Shown here: positions 25,693 to 35,678 of the stretch, piece after piece | Numbering within the stretch: the first letter of the stretch is position 1 | How the letters are laid out: each line of letters begins with the position of its first letter | Source: CBDCGV01 sp965216955 | Lineage (GTDB): Bacteria; Bacteroidota; Bacteroidia; Chitinophagales; JADIYW01 | DNA: 64,000 nt | Assembly: GCA_965216955.1 (NCBI GenBank) | Contig: CBDCGV010000010.1 | Span: forward strand, 91,267 to 155,266 | Direction of reading: 5' to 3' | Program-made: the position numbers and the translations under genes | The notes under the pieces: generated by a model | What the model was told of the DNA's origin: nothing | What the model saw: the letters and a program-made list of their open reading frames with translations, nothing else | Database searches by the model: none

Positions 25693-28600
25693 TTATCTTG
25701 CAATATACATTTTTCCAAATCCTTCTTTACTAAAGAATTGATCTATACTGGTTTCAAATCTTTCAAAATCGTTATTGATATCATTTATGAGCACACGATA
25801 TAAATATACTCCATTGGCAAGAGGATCTCCATACTGATCAGTACCGTCCCATCTAAACTCTGTTATATTCTGACCGATGGATATTGGTCCCAATTCATCA
25901 TTTTCAATTACCCTAACCACTTTTCCGGAGATGGTTAATATTTGAACTCGAATATTATCAGGTACTGCCCCAGTAACTGTAAACACAAACCTTGTTGATG
26001 AAGTAAATGGATTTGGATAATTTAAAAAGTTACTAATGGATGTTTTTGTAATCACTTCAAAAGTGATTCTATATTTATTATCTCCTGATTCATTATCACT
26101 TCTATCATAAGCTTGAACTATTAACTCATATTTACCATCTTTTAAGAACTCTGGATAGAAATAGACTCTTGCTTCATTGTTATTATTCAAATTATCAACC
26201 TCTGCGGGCACAAAAGTCACATTATTTTGCCCCAAATAAATTTCTTTGGGTGGATCAGCATCTGAGAGATCATCTAACTGAATGCTAAAATCACTTGTGT
26301 CATTCAATGCTAAAAATTCATTTTCATCCTTCAATCTAATTAGAATTTCAGGGTTTGAAGCAACGATATCTCCATCTACAATATGTTTTCCATCAAAGGT
26401 TACATCTAAAAGTGGATTAATATTGTCTTGAATGACAAAGACTTCAAAAACTGCAAAATTATTAAAATGGAAAAGCTCAGGCTGATCATTATCTGGATTA
26501 ACCTCTAAAATTATATTGTTTAGCCCAACAAATTCATCACCGGAGAAAACTCTGCTAAAATCTATATTGTATGTAGAGTCTCCTAATAATGGAGGGTACT
26601 TATCATAAACAATGGAACTATTATTATTGGGTCCTGAAAAAGTGATTTTAACTAAAAGACTATCCATATCAAAGTCCCCAATATTAGTTACTGCAACAGA
26701 AAAGTCTACCGTTTGTCCTTGCCCAACGGTATCGCTCGAAACAAAGTATTGTATAGTTGGATTAATTACTGCATCTGGTAATTTATCATGGATCACTCTC
26801 CAAAACTGCAATTGAGGTGCTGTTCTAAAAGAATCATCCTGTGCAAATAATTCTAAACGTATTTGAGGATATTGTATAGCATCTACTGATGACAAATCAT
26901 AAACCGTATCTCTTATCTCCGACGCAAGTAATACGTTATTGCCTGCAGAGTCTATTCCGGTTACGTTTACATAAAAGTTGTCGTAATTTTCTACATCTAG
27001 TGATTTCCAATCCAAGTTCAATGCTCTCCATTTGACAGCAGGGCCGATATTCGTAGAACGAACCACACCCTCATTCCAAACACCACTAAAGAAAATTGTT
27101 GTATCTATAAAATCATCCACACTTTTTCCTATAACTTCAATCGTTCTATCCGCAAGCGAACTTTTCTCAGAATAAAACATATAATGAGTAGTATCAGTAG
27201 CTTGTCTTATTTTAGTTGCTCCTAGTTTTTCAAATTCATTAAACAAAGTAGTTCCGAGAACTGTTGAATCCTGACCCCATAAATTAAAATTTCCTTTTTG
27301 AAAAGTATAAACTAAAACTGCATGCTGTTCAGGAATATGGTTCTGCATAAATTGTATGGCTCTTTCTCTCCAAGTTTGGTTATTCGTATTAAAAGCGATC
27401 ACCTGAGCCGGAGAACTTGTCAGCGGATAATTATCACAAAAAGTTCCTAAACTACTATTTGTAGGACATGTTCTCCCAAATGACTCTACATTTCTTCCTT
27501 CAATAATGTCATATACAAAGAAAATAAGACCACCACTAGTGCCAATAAAAGAACTATTTGCTATGCCGAGATTATTATAAAAAAGCCGTCGATTGCCAAA
27601 TGTTCTATAAATTCCTGTTATGCCATTCTGAATTTTAAGGCTTTGCTGATCTCCAGCAAATTTAAACTGCCTGTCCTCTTCATCAATACCCATCGTGATG
27701 TATTGATCTCTCAAAAATTGGAAATAATGGGACTGACTCCACCCAGTTGGTAAATTGGGGTTGTATAGAAATGAGCTGTTGTTCCAATTAAATTCTGTTT
27801 GATCCGGAGTAGACTTAGACGCTGACCTTACATAGTAAACAGTATTTGTTATATAAGGGATGGTTTGCGTATTCCATTCTATGACTCCAGGTTCTCCTTC
27901 TATGGTTTCCGACTCCTTAATCGGACTATTAAAATAAGCAGTTGTATCAATTTCAAGAATAAAACTTTGTTTCTCAAAATCTTTACTTGTTAGTGAAAAA
28001 TAAATGGCTGGTATGTTGTTTACAATACAAAACTCATCCGGACTAATAGGAACAATATCTTCAGACAAAACCAACTTACTGATAACAACAGAATTATTCA
28101 TTTCAGATAACTCAGCAATATCATCGTTAACATCAATAATTATTTCAAATGTATTTTCTCCGATTCCTTTAGAAGAATCTACAATGATTTCAATATTAAA
28201 TGTATCACAGAAATTAGGTGCTGAAACGTTATCAATTGTATACTCCTCTTGATCTCCTGCCGGGAAAGTTCTCCGTATGAGGATATCAAAATTTCCACTT
28301 ATAGCTTTTCCAATATTTTTAACGACTATGGCCATCGTAAAACGCTCGGTACTGGTAGTCAGCACGGATGGTTCACAAAAAACATCTTGATCTGTTATAA
28401 TATAATCGGGTTCACTATGTGTATTCATTTTAATCGCAGGGTCTCCATGCAAAATCATCTGATTGGCAGTTAGCTTGTTTAACCCCCCTTGAAGATTTAG
28501 TTCACTCGCAATACTCTGCATAATATCTCCAACAGTATTCCCATACATACTAAATGAAAGTCGTTCATAAAATCTATCAGAAAAATTGTTCAACGTGTTT

Positions 28601-30705
28601 GCCAGTCCAAAATTTAAAGGTGCTATATAGGCAATTGCTGCCTTATCAGCATTAATCACAAAAGCCTCACTTAACCCAAATCCTCTATCATAAATTGACC
28701 CCACCAAACATCCATTAGTAAGTGCTATAAAATATTTACCACTATTAGTCATTGTATTAGGGTCAATATTAAAATCTAGCGTGGTAGATGAAGAATGCCC
28801 GAAATATGTAATTAATGAAACCCCATTTGTCACCAAAGAGTCTATGAGTAAAGAGGTAGCAGTTTGAATAGGCGCCGTATTATTTTTAAAAATAGAAGTC
28901 ACATTACCCCCATAAAAAGGCGCTTCTATATAATCTTCATAGTTAGCGAGAAAAGCCCTAAATAGGTTTTGCTCTCCAATATTATTTCCTCCACCAAAAT
29001 GAAGAATTCTCTTCATCCATAATTTATCAGCTTTCGTCTGACTAATAGAATTTTGGGCCGCTTCGTATTCTATCAATTTATTTAAATATATCTGAGCCCG
29101 GGAAGGATATAGTGCCGAAACACGACCAATAGCAACTTGTTGACGAGTGTCATTTGGCGATTTTGATGTTAAAAGAACATCCGAAGAAGGGCTTCCATAT
29201 GAAGGAACCAAATTATTAGCATAGGTTGTCCCGCTGGTGGCCACATTAGAGGTGATAGCCTTTCCTAGCATAAGTACATGACTAGGTTGCTGAGCAAAAT
29301 TATCTAAAGCGTAGTTTATAAAATGATTAATGCCCAAAGGGTGTTTTTTTATTCCATATGCAAATTGATCATACAATTCTTCAACGTAAACTACTAAAGC
29401 ATTATATCCTCCTCCAGTTGCTGAATTTCTATAAGCTTCATAATCTCTAACTGGATCCATCCCTCCACCCAATTCTCTAATACTTGGTTGGGTAATAATC
29501 AAATAGTCTCCTTGATTGGCCGTTTGTGTAAAATTCTGAAAAACCTTAGCTTTTAATGTATCAATGAATGTTATATCTGCTGCATCCTGAGAGGACATAA
29601 ATAGATCATCTTTGTTATTGGAGGTTGCAGGCAAATTAAATTTGTATATTCCCGATAGTTCTTCAGCCTCAAACCTCTTTAAATTATTAAGATCATATAA
29701 AAGTGGAGTCGTACTTCTATCATTGAAGTTTTCAATTTCTAAATAAATATTAGAAGATTTCTCGATACCAAAACCAAAAGTGCTAAAGTTATCAAAACTA
29801 AACCTTTGTGGATATGTACATCCTACAAGTGCTAGATAAAACACCCCTCTATTAGACACATCTTCAAAAGAAACGGGTGTATTTCCTTCTATCAAATCAT
29901 CTACCTCGAGATCAATGGTTCTACGTACCACTCCAGCGCCGTTAAATTGAAAATTATCTACAACATCACTAATTTTAATATCCATTTCATGAAACTGATT
30001 GGCAAAACTGTTGAAATTGGTAACAACAGTGTAATTCAAAACAGGGTCTGGTGCTGCTGCTCCCAAATAAATTTGAGAAGTTCTTACCTCTGTAGAAAAG
30101 CTCCCATTAATAGGACTATTAACCAATCCTTCCCCAGCAGTGTATTCTGAATCATGTATGGTTGGATAAGCACTACTAGCAGGGGCTCCTTCATTATAGA
30201 ACCTTGAATAAATGTTAGCTGTATAGTGCATAAAATACTCTTCTTTGCTTGGGGGACTACTGACATCGTTCACCTCTTCTTCTATAAATAAACCTGCAGT
30301 TGTGTTATCAAAAGTCAAAAAATAAACTGCCGTATCGTTAAATAAACTTTTGTTGGTGTGTGGTTGATGATCTGGATTCCTATAAAGCTCTGTATCTAAC
30401 CAGCCATCATTGCGCTGTCCATAAAATTCAACATAATCTCCCGATGAAAACTGACCACTGGAAGTTACATAAAGAGGGACTTGCGCTCCTCTTCCAAACA
30501 CTCTTATATTGGCACCAACTATTTCGGCAGCATTTATTCCTGAAGTGATAAATGCATCAAACGGAATTCGAACTAAACCATCTTTAACGACTGGAAACTT
30601 ATAGTGTGTTTTGTCATAGTTAATCCATTCATTTCCGTATTGTGCTAAAGAAGAAAAACCTAGCGACAGCAGTACATGAATCAATATAATTGTCCTAACA
30701 ATCAT
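25693..30705 (-). CDS. PorU2-type C25 (gingipain-like) cysteine peptidase/sortase of T9SS
   Basis: 1670 residues. A signal peptide (VLLSLGFSSLAQYG) leads to a beta-rich N-terminal region, then a C25 peptidase domain near residues 400-800 with catalytic His637 (YFGHSSSTTLDF) and Cys666 (ALTNGCLVGSIYD), spaced as in gingipains. After it come CARDB-like repeats (TNIGDFDMDSLLVKITFSG) and a final FlgD-like Ig domain (NYPNPFTSSTRFVFTV, FRWDGTDQYGDPLANGVYLYRV). PorU cleaves C-terminal sorting signals and attaches cargo to LPS; PorU2 is a larger paralogue found in many Bacteroidota. It overlaps porV2 by 4 bases, which supports the pairing. Catalytic activity is inferred from the intact dyad. Confidence 0.85.
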   Translation of the reverse strand: MIVRTIILIHVLLSLGFSSLAQYGNEWINYDKTHYKFPVVKDGLVRIPFDAFITSGINAAEIVGANIRVFGRGAQVPLYVTSSGQFSSGDYVEFYGQRNDGWLDTELYRNPDHQPHTNKSLFNDTAVYFLTFDNTTAGLFIEEEVNDVSSPPSKEEYFMHYTANIYSRFYNEGAPASSAYPTIHDSEYTAGEGLVNSPINGSFSTEVRTSQIYLGAAAPDPVLNYTVVTNFNSFANQFHEMDIKISDVVDNFQFNGAGVVRRTIDLEVDDLIEGNTPVSFEDVSNRGVFYLALVGCTYPQRFSFDNFSTFGFGIEKSSNIYLEIENFNDRSTTPLLYDLNNLKRFEAEELSGIYKFNLPATSNNKDDLFMSSQDAADITFIDTLKAKVFQNFTQTANQGDYLIITQPSIRELGGGMDPVRDYEAYRNSATGGGYNALVVYVEELYDQFAYGIKKHPLGINHFINYALDNFAQQPSHVLMLGKAITSNVATSGTTYANNLVPSYGSPSSDVLLTSKSPNDTRQQVAIGRVSALYPSRAQIYLNKLIEYEAAQNSISQTKADKLWMKRILHFGGGNNIGEQNLFRAFLANYEDYIEAPFYGGNVTSIFKNNTAPIQTATSLLIDSLVTNGVSLITYFGHSSSTTLDFNIDPNTMTNSGKYFIALTNGCLVGSIYDRGFGLSEAFVINADKAAIAYIAPLNFGLANTLNNFSDRFYERLSFSMYGNTVGDIMQSIASELNLQGGLNKLTANQMILHGDPAIKMNTHSEPDYIITDQDVFCEPSVLTTSTERFTMAIVVKNIGKAISGNFDILIRRTFPAGDQEEYTIDNVSAPNFCDTFNIEIIVDSSKGIGENTFEIIIDVNDDIAELSEMNNSVVISKLVLSEDIVPISPDEFCIVNNIPAIYFSLTSKDFEKQSFILEIDTTAYFNSPIKESETIEGEPGVIEWNTQTIPYITNTVYYVRSASKSTPDQTEFNWNNSSFLYNPNLPTGWSQSHYFQFLRDQYITMGIDEEDRQFKFAGDQQSLKIQNGITGIYRTFGNRRLFYNNLGIANSSFIGTSGGLIFFVYDIIEGRNVESFGRTCPTNSSLGTFCDNYPLTSSPAQVIAFNTNNQTWRERAIQFMQNHIPEQHAVLVYTFQKGNFNLWGQDSTVLGTTLFNEFEKLGATKIRQATDTTHYMFYSEKSSLADRTIEVIGKSVDDFIDTTIFFSGVWNEGVVRSTNIGPAVKWRALNLDWKSLDVENYDNFYVNVTGIDSAGNNVLLASEIRDTVYDLSSVDAIQYPQIRLELFAQDDSFRTAPQLQFWRVIHDKLPDAVINPTIQYFVSSDTVGQGQTVDFSVAVTNIGDFDMDSLLVKITFSGPNNNSSIVYDKYPPLLGDSTYNIDFSRVFSGDEFVGLNNIILEVNPDNDQPELFHFNNFAVFEVFVIQDNINPLLDVTFDGKHIVDGDIVASNPEILIRLKDENEFLALNDTSDFSIQLDDLSDADPPKEIYLGQNNVTFVPAEVDNLNNNNEARVYFYPEFLKDGKYELIVQAYDRSDNESGDNKYRITFEVITKTSISNFLNYPNPFTSSTRFVFTVTGAVPDNIRVQILTISGKVVRVIENDELGPISIGQNITEFRWDGTDQYGDPLANGVYLYRVLINDINNDFERFETSIDQFFSKEGFGKMYIAR

Positions 30706-31772
30706 TTCGCTTTCTTTTTATTAAATCCAGCTTTTAAAGAGACTATATGCGAAAAGGAAGCTTCCGAAACTCCTCCCACATCCGTATATGCATAATCAAT
30801 ATATATTTCTCTAAAACGAATTCCTACACCTAAATTTGGTTGAACACTTATTGATGTTTCTCCATTTTGATCCGGCACCTTTTGTATATTACTTAACCCA
30901 AATCTGGCATAAATAATTTCAGCAAAGCCGGCTTCAACGCCAAAATGTGGGTCAAAACTCATTGGGCTAGCACTTATTAGAACATTTCGTTTCCCATCCG
31001 TATTAATGTCTATGTCTATTTCTGCCTTAAATTCAAACTGATTAAAGACTCGATGATAGGCAGCACCAATAATTATCTTTGGGACCGTAATCTCTTGAGA
31101 ACTTCGAGGCACTATATTTCCTTCTCTAAAGAGCACCTCCCTTTCAAACTCGTCAAAGCTAAAAGTCCAAGCATTAAAAGTGGTTGTAATGTCTCTAATC
31201 ATCACACCAAACTTCCAATCTTTATGATGATATTGAGCACCCACATCTAAACCAAACCCCCATGCTCTGGCAAAAGACCCTGCCTTTCGTCGAACTACTT
31301 TAATATTAGCTCCAACATTAAAGTTTTTAAGAATTTCTCTTGAATAAGAGGTAATTAAAGCAAAATCTACTGCCGAAAAACTTGTAACAGCATCATAATC
31401 AAAAGTCCCATCAGGTTGTAAGGCTCTAAGTGTATTAGGGATATCATCCGTGGCAAACCTAATTACACTAAATGCCAATGCATGTTTATTAGAATCCAAG
31501 GGAACAGCAATTGCACCATAATCGAACTTCGACACTCCAGCGAAATATTCTGCATGCATAAGTCCAACTTGAAATTTACTTTTAATCTCCACTAGTCCAG
31601 CAGGATTCCAAAATCCAGCGGTTACATCGTCAACAGAGGCCACCACACTATTACCCATTCCAAAAGCCTTCGCTCCTACACCTATGGCCAAAAACTCGTT
31701 GCTATACTTACGTACTTGGGCAAACGACAATGCCGTAGTGAAAACCAATATTATCAACAATACTTTTTTCAA
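30702..31772 (-). CDS. PorV/PorQ family outer-membrane protein (PorV2-type)
   Basis: 356 residues. Signal peptide MKKVLLIILVFTTALSFAQ, then FLAIGVGAKAFGMGNSVVAS and FWNPAGL, the N-terminal signature of the PorV/PorQ family, and a FadL-like 14-strand barrel to the C-terminus. In the type IX system PorV shuttles cargo from the translocon to the PorU sortase; this copy precedes a PorU2-type gene with a 4-base overlap. The start codon is TTG: no in-frame ATG exists before an upstream TAG, and the TTG gives a perfect signal peptide. Main PorV versus accessory PorV2 cannot be settled without an alignment. Confidence 0.85.
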   Translation of the reverse strand: MKKVLLIILVFTTALSFAQVRKYSNEFLAIGVGAKAFGMGNSVVASVDDVTAGFWNPAGLVEIKSKFQVGLMHAEYFAGVSKFDYGAIAVPLDSNKHALAFSVIRFATDDIPNTLRALQPDGTFDYDAVTSFSAVDFALITSYSREILKNFNVGANIKVVRRKAGSFARAWGFGLDVGAQYHHKDWKFGVMIRDITTTFNAWTFSFDEFEREVLFREGNIVPRSSQEITVPKIIIGAAYHRVFNQFEFKAEIDIDINTDGKRNVLISASPMSFDPHFGVEAGFAEIIYARFGLSNIQKVPDQNGETSISVQPNLGVGIRFREIYIDYAYTDVGGVSEASFSHIVSLKAGFNKKKAK

Positions 31773-31880
31773 ACTCTCAAGTTGTCTAATGTACTAAACG
31801 AGTTTTTAGTTCCGAGATTTCCTTAAGCCCTATGAATTTATGAAGGATATCCGAAATCTTTACTAATATTCTCTATAAAA

Positions 31881-31913
31881 TTGAAGTTCAACGTAATAAA
31901 ACCAATATCTTTG
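31881..31913 (+). promoter_or_regulatory. Promoter of tyrS
   Basis: TTG at 31881-31883, a 22-base spacer, then TATCTTTG at 31906-31913, an exact TAnnTTTG box 15 bases before the ATG. The leader must be very short, so no T-box or other riboswitch can fit. Confidence 0.55.
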
Positions 31914-31928
31914 CGCAAAATTGATTAA

Positions 31929-33206
31929 ATGAATTTTGTAGAAGAATTGCGTTGGAGAGGAATGTTGCACAACATCATTCCAGGAACAGAAACTCATCTT
32001 TTAAAAGAAAAAACTGTCGGTTATGTTGGTTTTGACCCGACTGCCGACTCTTTACATATTGGGAGTCTAGTGCCAATTATGTTACTTGTTCATCTTCAAA
32101 AGGCGGGGCATAAGCCAATTGCCCTAGTTGGAGGAGCTACCGGAATGGTTGGTGATCCTTCTGGAAAGTCTAAAGAAAGAAATTTACTCTCTGAAGAAAT
32201 TTTAAATCACAATCTAAAGTGTGTTCAAAAACAACTTGAAAAATTTTTAGACTTTGATACAAACAACAATCCCGCAGAAATTGTAAATAATTACGATTGG
32301 TTTAAGAATATGGGATTCTTAGAATTTATCAGAGATATTGGAAAACATATAACTATTAATTATATGACCGCCAAAGACTCTGTAAAAAAGAGAGTTGAAA
32401 CGGGGCTTTCATTTACAGAATTCTCGTATCAATTGGTTCAGGGATATGACTTTTATTGGTTATTAAAGCATAAAGGCTGCAAATTACAAATGGGCGGGTC
32501 CGATCAATGGGGAAATATTACTACAGGAACAGAATTAATTAGAAAAATGGATGGTCAAGATGCATTTGCATTAACTTGCCCACTAGTAACTAAAGCAGAT
32601 GGCGGAAAATTTGGTAAAACAGAAGAAGGTAATATATGGTTAGATCCAGAAAAGACTTCTCCGTATAAGTTTTATCAATTTTGGCTGAACTGTTCAGATG
32701 CTGATATTTCCAATTACATTAGGACATTTTCTTTATTATCAAAAGAAGAAATTGAATCATTGGAAGCTGAGCATACTGAGGCACCTCATAAAAGACTTTT
32801 GCAAAGAGCCCTAGCTAAAGATATTACCATTAGAGTACATTCTGAAGAAGATTACAACAACGCTGTGAAAGCATCAGAAGTTTTATTTGGCAAATCAACT
32901 AAAGCAACACTTCAACAGTTGAGTACTGACTTGCTTATGGAGATACTTGAAGGTGTTCCTCAATTTACGATTTCAAGCACACTATTATCAGATGGCGTAG
33001 GTATTATCGACTTATTAGCAGAACATACCAATATCTTAAATTCAAAAGGAGAAGCAAGAAGAGCTCTAAAAGAGGGTAGTTTAAATATTAATCAAGAAAA
33101 AGTTACAGATGCAGAAGCATTGATAACAAAAGAAGACTTAATTAATAATCAAATCTTATTATTTAGAAGAGGGAAGAAAAACTATTCACTTATCAAAGTT
33201 GAATAG
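31929..33206 (+). CDS. tyrS: Tyrosyl-tRNA synthetase
   Basis: Charges tRNA-Tyr. 425 residues, a class I synthetase: the HIGH motif is HIGS at residues 43-46 (PTADSLHIGSLVP), substrate-site motif YQLVQGYDFYWL and QMGGSDQWGNI, and the KMSKS loop is KFGKT. The C-terminal S4-like RNA-binding domain (EARRALKEGSLNINQEKVTD) is complete. Monocistronic, with its own promoter, convergent with the Fe-S genes. Confidence 0.98.
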   Translation: MNFVEELRWRGMLHNIIPGTETHLLKEKTVGYVGFDPTADSLHIGSLVPIMLLVHLQKAGHKPIALVGGATGMVGDPSGKSKERNLLSEEILNHNLKCVQKQLEKFLDFDTNNNPAEIVNNYDWFKNMGFLEFIRDIGKHITINYMTAKDSVKKRVETGLSFTEFSYQLVQGYDFYWLLKHKGCKLQMGGSDQWGNITTGTELIRKMDGQDAFALTCPLVTKADGGKFGKTEEGNIWLDPEKTSPYKFYQFWLNCSDADISNYIRTFSLLSKEEIESLEAEHTEAPHKRLLQRALAKDITIRVHSEEDYNNAVKASEVLFGKSTKATLQQLSTDLLMEILEGVPQFTISSTLLSDGVGIIDLLAEHTNILNSKGEARRALKEGSLNINQEKVTDAEALITKEDLINNQILLFRRGKKNYSLIKVE

Positions 33207-33222
33207 CCATTGAAACATGTAT

Positions 33223-33243
33223 TACAATTGGAATAAAATTGTA
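33223..33243. terminator. Inverted repeat between convergent tyrS and Fe-S carrier genes
   Basis: TACAATT and AATTGTA form a perfect 7-bp stem around a 7-base loop in the 43-base gap between two converging genes. The place suits a two-way terminator, but no T run follows on either strand. Confidence 0.3.
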
Positions 33244-33249
33244 CAAGAT

Positions 33250-33576
33250 CTATAAACTAAAACTTTCTCCACAACTACATGTACGAGAAGCATTAGGGTT
33301 ATCAAAGTAAAATCCTTTTCCGTTCAAACCATCTGAAAAATCTAAAGTAGTTCCTAATAGGTATAAAATACTTTTTGGATCGACAACAAGTTTCATTTCT
33401 TTATCTTCAAAAATTTCGTCACTACCTAATACTTTATTATCAAATTTCATATCATAAGAAAGTCCTGAACAACCTCCACTTGTTACAGAAACTCTGACAA
33501 AATAATCCTCTCCCAAACCATCCTTTTCCATGATGCTCAAAACACGTTCTTTCGCTTTTTCACTAATAAAAATCAT
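33250..33576 (-). CDS. A-type iron-sulfur carrier (IscA/SufA/ErpA family)
   Basis: 108 residues. It receives an iron-sulfur cluster or iron during cluster assembly and hands it to target proteins. The three conserved cysteines are Cys36 (GGCSGLSYDM), Cys100 and Cys102 (TCSCGESF). It follows the cysteine desulfurase gene by 14 bases, so sulfur donor and carrier are made together. Which subtype it is (IscA, SufA, ErpA) cannot be told from the sequence alone. Confidence 0.93.
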   Translation of the reverse strand: MIFISEKAKERVLSIMEKDGLGEDYFVRVSVTSGGCSGLSYDMKFDNKVLGSDEIFEDKEMKLVVDPKSILYLLGTTLDFSDGLNGKGFYFDNPNASRTCSCGESFSL

Positions 33577-33590
33577 ATCCCCTTTTTCAG

Positions 33591-34751
33591 TTAAGAGTAC
33601 AACGTACTTTTATAGGCTCTAAGTTCCCTAATTTTATTGGATAATTGCTCAACAACACCTTTTATTTCTTCACTTGTGTTGTACTTCCCCAAACTAAACC
33701 GAACTGAACCATATGCCCCTTCTTTTGATAAACCCATCGCTTTTAAAACGTGCGATGGTTTTTGGTCTGCAGATGTACATGCAGAACCCGTTGCAATAGC
33801 GACTAATGATTTACTTGCATTTATAACATCTTCTGCTTTTAAATCACGAAAACAAATATTAGAGGTATTATAAATCCGACTCTTTAAATCACCATTTAAA
33901 AAAGTATTGCCCAATTCTAGTAACTCTTGCTCTAGGTAATCTCTGTTCACACGGATTTGTTTTTCATTTTTATCCATCTCGTCACTAGCTAGTTTACAAG
34001 CTTCACCTATCCCTACAATCCCTGGGACATTTAAGGTACCAGACCTTCTTCCTCGTTCATGTCCCCCTCCATCGATTAATGGAGTGATGGTAACCCTAGG
34101 GTTCTTGCGCCTAACATACAATGCTCCGAGTCCTTTAGGTCCATAAAATTTATGTGCACTCATAGTCATTACATCCACTCCTAAATCAATTACATTAACC
34201 GGTATTTTTCCAATAGCTTGTGTCGCGTCACAAAATAAAATAGAATCGCGTTTGTGAACTATATCTGCTATTTCCTTAATAGGGTGGATTACTCCAGTTT
34301 CATTATTTACCATCATAACAGCAACTAAAATGGTTTTTTCTGTAATTGCACGCTCTAAATCTTTCAAGTCAATATGACCTTGTTCATCTACACTGAGATA
34401 GGTAACTGACCCTCCTTGTCGCTCTAAGGCACTGCATACGTCTAAAACTGCTTTATGTTCCGTTTTACAAGTAACGATGTGATTTCCCTTCTTTTTATAG
34501 GCGCTAAAAATTCCTTTAAGCGCTAGATTTATAGATTCTGTTGATCCAGAAGTAAAAACGACCTCTTGATCTAAGCATCCTATTAACTTGGCCACTTGGC
34601 TCCTAGATTTATCTACCGCATCCTTTGCTCTCCATCCATACGAATGCGTAGCACTAGATGCATTGCCAAATTTATCTTTAAAATAAGGCATCATTGCGTC
34701 TAACACACGTTCATCTATAGGTGTAGTCGAATTATAATCTAGATATACCAT
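33591..34751 (-). CDS. Cysteine desulfurase (IscS/NifS family)
   Basis: PLP enzyme taking sulfur from cysteine for iron-sulfur clusters and tRNA thiolation. 386 residues. The PLP lysine is Lys201 in MSAHKFYGPKG, preceded by FCDATQAIG; the persulfide cysteine is Cys325 in ATGSACTSADQKPSHVL, a long-loop arrangement as in IscS/NifS rather than SufS. First gene of a two-gene unit with the A-type carrier. No IscU or IscR lies nearby. Confidence 0.95.
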   Translation of the reverse strand: MVYLDYNSTTPIDERVLDAMMPYFKDKFGNASSATHSYGWRAKDAVDKSRSQVAKLIGCLDQEVVFTSGSTESINLALKGIFSAYKKKGNHIVTCKTEHKAVLDVCSALERQGGSVTYLSVDEQGHIDLKDLERAITEKTILVAVMMVNNETGVIHPIKEIADIVHKRDSILFCDATQAIGKIPVNVIDLGVDVMTMSAHKFYGPKGLGALYVRRKNPRVTITPLIDGGGHERGRRSGTLNVPGIVGIGEACKLASDEMDKNEKQIRVNRDYLEQELLELGNTFLNGDLKSRIYNTSNICFRDLKAEDVINASKSLVAIATGSACTSADQKPSHVLKAMGLSKEGAYGSVRFSLGKYNTSEEIKGVVEQLSNKIRELRAYKSTLYS

Positions 34752-34802
34752 TGCTGCAAAGATAAGATCAATTCAATTGAATTCTATAAATTAGCGATCG
34801 AA

Positions 34803-35630
34803 ATGAATACTATGGAAAAGTACGAGCAATATTTAGAAAAAGGAACAGAAATGGCCATCATGTATGCACCAAAATTAGCACTTGCTTTGCTGGTTCTAAT
34901 TGTCGGGTTTATAATAATTGGACGCATTATCACTTTTATTTCCAAAATGATGGATAGGTCTAAATTAGACAAGGATGTACAACCATTTCTAAAATCGCTG
35001 ATAAGCGTTTCTCTAAAGGTGCTTTTAATCTTTAGTGTTGCAGGTATTGTTGGCATTGAAACCACTTCTTTTGTTGCTGTATTAGCAGCAGCGGGATTTG
35101 CTGTAGGTATGGCGCTACAAGGTAGCCTAAGTAACTTCGCCTCTGGAGTAATGATACTTATTTTCAAACCTTATAAAGTGGGCGATCTTATCGAAATAAA
35201 TGAAGAAGTTGGTCATGTAAAAGAGATCCAGATTTTTAATACGATAATAGAAACCTTGGATAGTGTAACCGTAATTATCCCAAACTCGATGGTCGTTGGA
35301 GATAAAATAAAAAATTATACAACAGTTGGTTCAAGAAGAATAGATTTGAATGTCTATATGCCTTATGAAGAAGATTTTCCAAAAGTACAATCAATTATAA
35401 AAGATGCCTTGAAAAAAACACCAAATGTTTTAAATTCTCCAGAGCCTTTTGTTGGAATTGAAACTTATGATACACATAGCCTAGTGCTTGCAGTTAGGCC
35501 TTATGCTCAAACTGAGTATTATTGGGATGTTTATTTTGACGCATATAAAAATGTTAAAGCGGCTTTACACAAACATGGCATTAAGGTGGCTTATTCAGAA
35601 GGCGTTGAATTAGGAAAGATCGGATCGTAG
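34803..35630 (+). CDS. Small-conductance mechanosensitive channel (MscS family)
   Basis: Opens on membrane stretch to release solutes during osmotic downshock. 275 residues with three membrane helices (about 18-40, 62-85, 87-110). The pore helix has the family pattern AAAGFAVGMALQGSLSNF, followed by ASGVMILIFKPYKVGDLIEI at the beta-domain entry and the alpha-beta C-terminal domain. Close in size and layout to E. coli MscS. Divergent from the cysteine desulfurase gene. Confidence 0.95.
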   Translation: MNTMEKYEQYLEKGTEMAIMYAPKLALALLVLIVGFIIIGRIITFISKMMDRSKLDKDVQPFLKSLISVSLKVLLIFSVAGIVGIETTSFVAVLAAAGFAVGMALQGSLSNFASGVMILIFKPYKVGDLIEINEEVGHVKEIQIFNTIIETLDSVTVIIPNSMVVGDKIKNYTTVGSRRIDLNVYMPYEEDFPKVQSIIKDALKKTPNVLNSPEPFVGIETYDTHSLVLAVRPYAQTEYYWDVYFDAYKNVKAALHKHGIKVAYSEGVELGKIGS

Positions 35631-35678
35631 ATATTTATTTGTTTCTTTTAGGGCGTATCAATTTCCTATTTTTAATGA

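Noticed and set aside
33223..33243. Mobile-element terminal repeat
   Set aside because: A single short AT-rich inverted repeat between converging genes, with no transposase or target duplication.
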